Made by a program: the position numbers and the translations under genes. Shown here one piece after another: positions 58,891-64,000 of a DNA stretch of 64,000 nt. The notes beneath the pieces were generated by a model, which did not search any database, was not told where the DNA came from, and saw only the letters and a program-made list of their open reading frames with translations. Source of the DNA: Hymenochaete sp. R1 (lineage: Eukaryota; Basidiomycota; Agaricomycetes; Hymenochaetales; Hymenochaetaceae); assembly GCA_019400425.1 (NCBI GenBank), contig JAFREE010000036.1, positions 1 to 64,000 of the forward strand, given 5' to 3'. Position 1 is the first letter of the stretch, and every line of letters begins with the position of its first letter.

Positions 58891-61800
58891 ATGGCTGATG
58901 AGAACGAACAGATTGACTGGGGAGACGATGATGCGTATGGTCAGGATATCTTCTGTTTGTTTGGAGAGTCGTGAGCTGATACACCAGGATCAAAGGGGAC
59001 CAGTACTCGCGGGGCGATGCAGAAGACGCCGTGTCTATTGGCGGTGAGGACGCCGATAGGCAAGAACTTGCAGCTTTTCAGACTCGCGAGAGTCGTCCAC
59101 CGAGCAGCGGTGACGAAAACTCGCCTAATTTCCCATTGAAGCCTCTCCCAGACCTTGATGCAGGTGCAAAGCAAGAGGAGCCTATTCGTGGCAATGAGGA
59201 CGTGCGTTCAAGAGCTCAAACCACTTCTCCCCGGAGACGCTCGAAAAACGGATCGCCTCGTAGCAGTAGGAAGTCATCTCGTCGCTCTCGGCCAACACCA
59301 ACCTCATCTCCGTTGAAGACACCGTTGACGCATGCTCTACCTCCCAAACCTGTTGCAACGCTTCCACCTTCTGAAGTTAGACAAGACGTGCATCGTGAAA
59401 CGACCGAGGCAAAGCTAATGTCTACTAATAGACGGAACTCTGAGAGAGAGGCGAGTCACTCAGAGGGGCGAAAAATAGCTGACTCTCCAGAACCGGCCCC
59501 GCGCGATGATCTGCCGCCTAATTGGGTCATCCGACACCCAACAAAAGGCAACCGCGAAGACATCTATTACTATAATACTATTACTTCAGTATCTCAGTGG
59601 GAGAGACCTACGCTTGACATTCCAGAGGCTAGGGCAACAACGAAAAGAGAGGAAGTGTTGGAAAATCGAGTTCCGACAGAGCCAAATCGACGCTGGGATC
59701 GCGATGATCGCATCATCAAGTCTCAGAGCAACGGGGACGTCGAAGAGCTTTCTCGGCCTAACGCCCCTTCGCTCAACCAATCTCTTTCATACAGTGACAG
59801 ACATTACCGGCCTTCGGATTCAAAAGATGTTGCCTCCTCGCGTGGAGGTCGTCGTGAACGTCGTGAAGCATCGCCCAGCGGCATACTTCCTTCGACCTCT
59901 CTTCAAACTGAAGGTCGAAGGGAGCCTCGTATTGAACCTCGTACAGACGAGCGTTCTCTTCGTCGTATTGTTCCTGAGCCTCTGGTCGATACAAGGTATG
60001 AGCGAGACCCGAGACAGGATCTTAGTATTTCAACTTCATTTCCTCGTGACCGAGAGAAACGAGTACTTGACGATAGACCAAGGACTGCGCGTGAGTTTGA
60101 AGCACGCGTTTTGGGCCGAGGCTCTGTCCCTCCAAGTGCATCAGGACGTGTGTATTATGAGGACTCTCGTGATGCAGCCAATGCTCGTTACGACAAAGAA
60201 CCATCACCCATGCCTAGGATTGAGTCATTATCACATCCTCAGAGAAGTACGTTTTCGTATCGCATATCCCTCTTTCCTGGTTTTTCCGTTCGTGCGCCAC
60301 GCTATTCTCCCCGAACAATGTTATGCGAAGGCTTCGAAGCCGATGTCCCGTGTCGACTCCAGTGTCTTACCCGTCTGCTTAACAGCTTTCAGCCAGTCTC
60401 TGTTCCTTAGCCCTTCTTAGCGTCATCCAGGATTCTCAATACTTTCATTTGCACGTTTCATAGGGTACAGGTCTCGTTCTCCCGATGATCACCGTTCGAG
60501 ACCTGCTCGGATACTCGTTGATGAGAATTCAGGACCGAACTACGTGGGCAGATATGCAGACCGCGGACCACCGCCTCGCATGGCGAGTGACAGGCCTCTG
60601 TCTCATTCTCCACTGCTGCAGAGTTCGCGAAGTATCTCATACACACGAGAGGATGCATCGCCAATGGACATCGACCCTCCTGTTCGTCGACCGAGAGATC
60701 CAGATCTCGTTTCACAGACAGCCTTAGGGATAGCTGCGAAAAGAAGGCGCGGAAACAGCATGACGTCCGATTCTACCCCAGCACGTCGTGCGAGGTCGCC
60801 TAGTCCATACTCGAAGCAGTCGAGCGTGACTGCAGCTTACTCCGGACGGGCCAGGTTTGACGATCGTGATCTACGCAAACCCAGAAAAGACAATGGTACT
60901 CGTTCTACCCTTATCCACGACGCTCTACAGTATCTCACTGTACTTTCCGCACTGGTTCGTTTTTTCCCTTAGATCATTGGGAGCCGCGTCGCTCTCTCGA
61001 ATCTGCTCCAGCAAATTACGATCGACCTGCCACAAGAGAGATACGCCAAAGAGAAGACGAAAGAGAAACGCCCTCAGAAAGGCTTCGCAATACCTCTTTG
61101 GTCGATCCTCCTCACTTCAATACATCCCTCCCTTCCGGCCCTCGTCAGAGAACTCAGCGGGAGTTTGTAGGTGGCGAAAGGTATGAGTCAAGCAGACCAC
61201 CCCCGCCTCCGGTTGCTGCGCAATCCCGACATTCGTATCGTGAAGACGGATACGGACGACATCCAGACGAGAGACCGAGGTTACAGGAAAGACAAGGGCC
61301 GCTTATTTCTGGTCGTGAAGAACGTTCAGTGTCCCCTATGATCCCTAAGGATCAACTACTCGGGCGTAATGTCTATGAAGCTCGGCCAGTTGACCGCGGT
61401 GTTCGCGAACCTGTTGAAGAAACTGGGCCTTCGAGGTCAATGTATCCCTCGAGACATGAATTTCGTTCTGAAGGCGACTTTTATCGCCCTGGTGAAGGTC
61501 TGTTGGTCTTCCAAGGTTTGGAATGGATATAAACTGACAGCTTTTAGCCCGGCGTTCGGCAGTGGATGAACCAGACTTTTCAGGTGATAGGCCAGAGGAG
61601 CGAAGACGTATTATGGATACAGTGATTGAGGCGCCTTCGCGTCGATCTGTTCGTGACCTATCGCCTCTACGCGAAGGTGTCAAGATTACGACATTGCCTG
61701 GGGATCCGCCACGCATGAGAGTAAGTCGCATTCGTCTTACGAGCATGTCTTTTTCTGATGAAAGATCCAGGCATGGGGTCGACCACCGTCCGAGAGAATT

Positions 61801-63021
61801 CCGCCTTCACCCGTTGCGCCGGCCCCTAGACCGTTACAATACGTTACGGACCCTTCTCCCTTACCCGTCAGGCGTGACAGAGGTCGGGACGTGGGTACAA
61901 GCCCTGACGTGATGCAAGCAGAACGTCCATCAGTATCTTCATCTGAGCTTAAGTCGTATCGTTTCTGTAAAGTGTGCAGGCGTGAGAACTCGCGGCTCAG
62001 CACTATGGGCCTTTGTACTTATTGCGAGGCGAAGCCAACCAGTGTTCTACCCATTGTGTCATTGGAGACGAATATATCGGAATCCCGTCCTATGAGACTG
62101 GTATGTCCTCATGTTTATTGCTTTCGAGCCGATGAATAAATACAGCATTTCTAGGATGGACGCACAGCGCTGGACAGCCCAGCGGGAAAGAATGATAGGT
62201 TTGATATAATGAGGGAGCAAGGTTTCCCATCGGAGCCTTCAAACTCCAACCGCAGCGGTGGTCGCGTTGTAAGTCCATTCTGCACTTAAGGACGCCTTCT
62301 TAGCTTGACGCTTCGACAGTCTCGTTTTGGTGACTCCAAACAAGCTACGGTCCCTCCCACCTCTAATGGCCCTGAGTCTCAGAAAGCAGAGAATGCGAAA
62401 GCGAGGATTGGAGCTTTGTTCGAGGCGTTCAAATCTACGCCAAGCAATCCTGCCGTGAACTTGCCGGCGACGGCGCCGAAGGAACTCTCTGACCAGGAGC
62501 CAAATCAAGCAGATCGGACTATTGTTTTAGCAGAGGAAGCGGAGTATACCAGGCAGACTAATGACAATGCCCAATCTGACTGGCCAGTTAGGCGTTATTC
62601 AGACCCACCTGTGCCAGCACGCAATGCGAGTCCTCCTAGGCCTCCCCGAGACAGTCGACCTGTAGTCAATCGAGTTCAGACTCCTCTTGGTTCTCAGCGG
62701 CCACCAGGAAAAGGCTATGGCAACTTCTACCCAGAGACCTCAGTCGACATTCGAGCAATGAACGATAGGGACATTATGCTCCAGCACAAAGAAGAAATCG
62801 ACCGGCCTGGCATACCTCGAGCATCCTCCTTGCTGGGTCGACTCGATATGAGTGCCAATAGCCAGCATGAACAAGGTGATGGTCGAAACGCGAGTTTTGA
62901 AGGTGGAGAGGAGAGGAGGCGCTTCGAAGATGGCACTAATGGAGATGGGAATAGAAATCGGAAAGGAAGGGCAAGGGATCGGGGTAAAGGCAGACGAATG
63001 AAGGGAAGAGGCCGGGATTAG
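58891..63021 (+). CDS. WW-domain, Arg/Ser/Pro-rich protein with C4 zinc-knuckle-like motif
   Basis: Model join: 58891-58934, 58988-60246, 60464-60895, 60973-61497, 61548-61720, 61765-62100, 62155-62268, 62320-63021; 1194 aa, in frame. It starts with an acidic MADENEQIDWGDDDA. A WW domain at about residues 180-215 reads LPPNWVIRHPTKGNREDIYY followed by YNTITSVSQWERP, with both signature Trp and the final Pro. WW domains bind Pro-rich peptides. Much of the rest is disordered with many RRSR/SP/RPP runs and an NLS-like AAKRRRGNSM. Near residue 900 lies YRFCKVCRRENSRLSTMGLC with TYCEAK, a CxxC-x(13)-CxxC arrangement that could bind zinc. The C-terminus is a basic Arg/Gly/Lys tail (RKGRARDRGKGRRMKGRGRD), suggesting RNA contact. 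Family not recognised as a whole; a role in mRNA processing is a guess from composition. Confidence 0.75.
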
Positions 63022-63308
63022 AGTACTTTTTCTTTTTAAAAAAATTGCAGAGGCTCAGTAATAGCTTTATTGTTGATGTCGTTATCGATTTGCTGCCAAA
63101 GACCTAAAGTATTTTTTTTTCCAATTTTATGGGTTCATGTTTCCCTTTTTTTTTCAAAAACGTGTGCCGACAGTGGTGTTTAATGGCCGACCAACAAGGG
63201 ATGGTGATTGAAACAAGTTATACTTTGACATAAAAACAGGATAACAATACATAGCACATGAAAAAAGCAGTGATGACCGATAACCAGTCGGAGAAACGAA
63301 ATTCCGGT

Positions 63309-64000
63309 TCATAAATGAGCATCAATAAATAGGTGGTCCTGTAACTCCTGAAGAAATTGTTAGTTGCTTCGGTATCGCCTCAACCAATATGCATCACTTA
63401 CTTGTTTTGTTTCGAAGAACGCATTACAATGTTGACCCCCGTCAGGTCTCCAGCAGCATACGTATATCTCAGCTTCTGAATCGACATCCTCAAAGTCAGG
63501 GCGAAATTGCGTATTCTGCGTTAACATTTTCTGCACACTCCTCTCCCTCGCACCATATTTAGCGAGCTCAACCTGCAAGGAGCTCGCGTCGTCCTGACAC
63601 CTTCTCGCCTCCCCGCGAGCCTCGTCAAGTTCTTCCTCTAACGTATGTCGTCGAACAAGCAAGTCGTTCCGTTCACGCACTATCTCTGACATATCGTCTC
63701 TTAGATCGTCCAACTCCGCTTTGAGGTCATCAACCTGACCTTGAAGCTCCGGCAGTACCGACGCACGACGGCGGATCTCGTCGTTCGTGCGTTCGTCCTT
63801 GACGGTGAGGATATGGACGAGCTTGTGTGCCTCATTGAGTCGGCGCTGGAGCTGGCGTTCCTTGTCCGCCGCTTGCCGGCGTACGAGCTCAATGCCGTGC
63901 TTCACTTGGCTTTCGGCGACTTCGGCGCGTTCTGTGAGGTCCCGGAAATCGGCTTTGACTTCGTCCGTATACGCAGATGCGCGTTCATACATTGTTCGGA
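63309..64000 (-). CDS. C-terminal part of a coiled-coil protein with a C2H2-like end
   Basis: Exons on the minus strand: 64000-63402 (open to the window edge) and 63347-63309. The visible ~210 residues are mostly long charged heptad-like helix, for example QLQRRLNEAHKLVHIL, ELQGQVDDLKAELDDLRDDM and RHTLEEELDEARGEARR, predicting a coiled coil. After a short acidic linker (DFEDVDSEAEI) comes YVCCWRPDGGQHCNAFF, then the splice joins ETKQ to ELQDHLFIDAHL. The spacing of C-x8/9-C, then H and a final H five residues later, resembles a C2H2 finger with a long Cys-Cys loop. The 5' part lies outside the window. The gene converges with the WW-domain gene. Confidence 0.7.

Noticed and set aside
59506..60420. 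304-codon plus-strand open frame in another phase of the WW-domain gene
   Set aside because: Hydrophobic/Leu-rich shadow of the second exon; the WW domain and in-frame splicing identify the real frame.
1..64000. tRNA genes, transposons, CRISPR arrays and viral insertions
   Set aside because: No B-box-like TTCGANTC with paired arms, no transposase or reverse-transcriptase motif, no terminal repeats and no spaced direct-repeat array was seen; the genome is eukaryotic, so CRISPR is not expected.

Overview
The window is eukaryotic and looks like a mushroom-forming basidiomycete (Agaricomycetes). Coding regions are cut by many short introns, mostly about 45-80 bases, with GTRNGT-like donors and YAG acceptors. 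The gene content also fits: a class IV chitin synthase, a DUF6593 protein, an agaric-type F-box/LRR protein, a DOCK exchange factor, Mediator subunit 27 and LSm2. The exon joins given here were built by hand from splice motifs and reading frame. For most spliced genes the summed exons come to a whole number of codons, which supports the models. No tRNA, rRNA, transposon or CRISPR array was seen.

Layout, left to right. 1-279: tail of a plus-strand gene. 1253-3474 (-): protein with two SGNH-hydrolase-like domains that have both lost the catalytic Ser; apparent upstream exons end in an in-frame stop. 4339-7479 (-): CDKN3-like Cys phosphatase behind a long disordered N-terminus. 8884-12548 (-): class IV chitin synthase. 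13861-20517 (+): three tandem intronless paralogues of an unrecognised family, each holding two copies of the same ~250-residue unit. 21759-22722 (-): secreted, probably GPI-anchored protein. 24084-25036 (-): DUF6593 protein. 27349-28694 (+): unknown protein with NLS-like stretches. 29767-34784 (+): long disordered protein ending in gelsolin-like repeats. 35256-36158 (-): RRM-like protein whose start codon lies in a 40-bp tandem duplication. 36812-37452 (+): weak small gene. 37497-38564 and 39838-40864 (+): tandem pair of small secreted thaumatin/glycopeptide-like proteins with matching 8-exon structures.

The right part is dense with conserved housekeeping and regulatory genes: Med27 (41698-43048 +), a Medusa/DUF7082 regulator (44046-46565 +), an F-box protein (47182-48654 -), LSm2 (48999-49527 +), the MORG1/WDR83 WD40 scaffold (49629-50807 -), a DOCK-family GEF (51213-58433 +, head-to-head with MORG1), a WW-domain protein with a C4 knuckle (58891-63021 +), and the tail of a coiled-coil protein with a C2H2-like end (63309-64000 -).

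Functional themes are cell wall and secretion (chitin synthase, GPI protein, the secreted pair), actin and Rac-type signalling (gelsolin-like protein, DOCK GEF) and transcription or RNA processing (Med27, Medusa-like, LSm2, MORG1, WW protein). The strongest candidate for something undescribed is the three-gene, six-unit repeat family at 13.9-20.5 kb.
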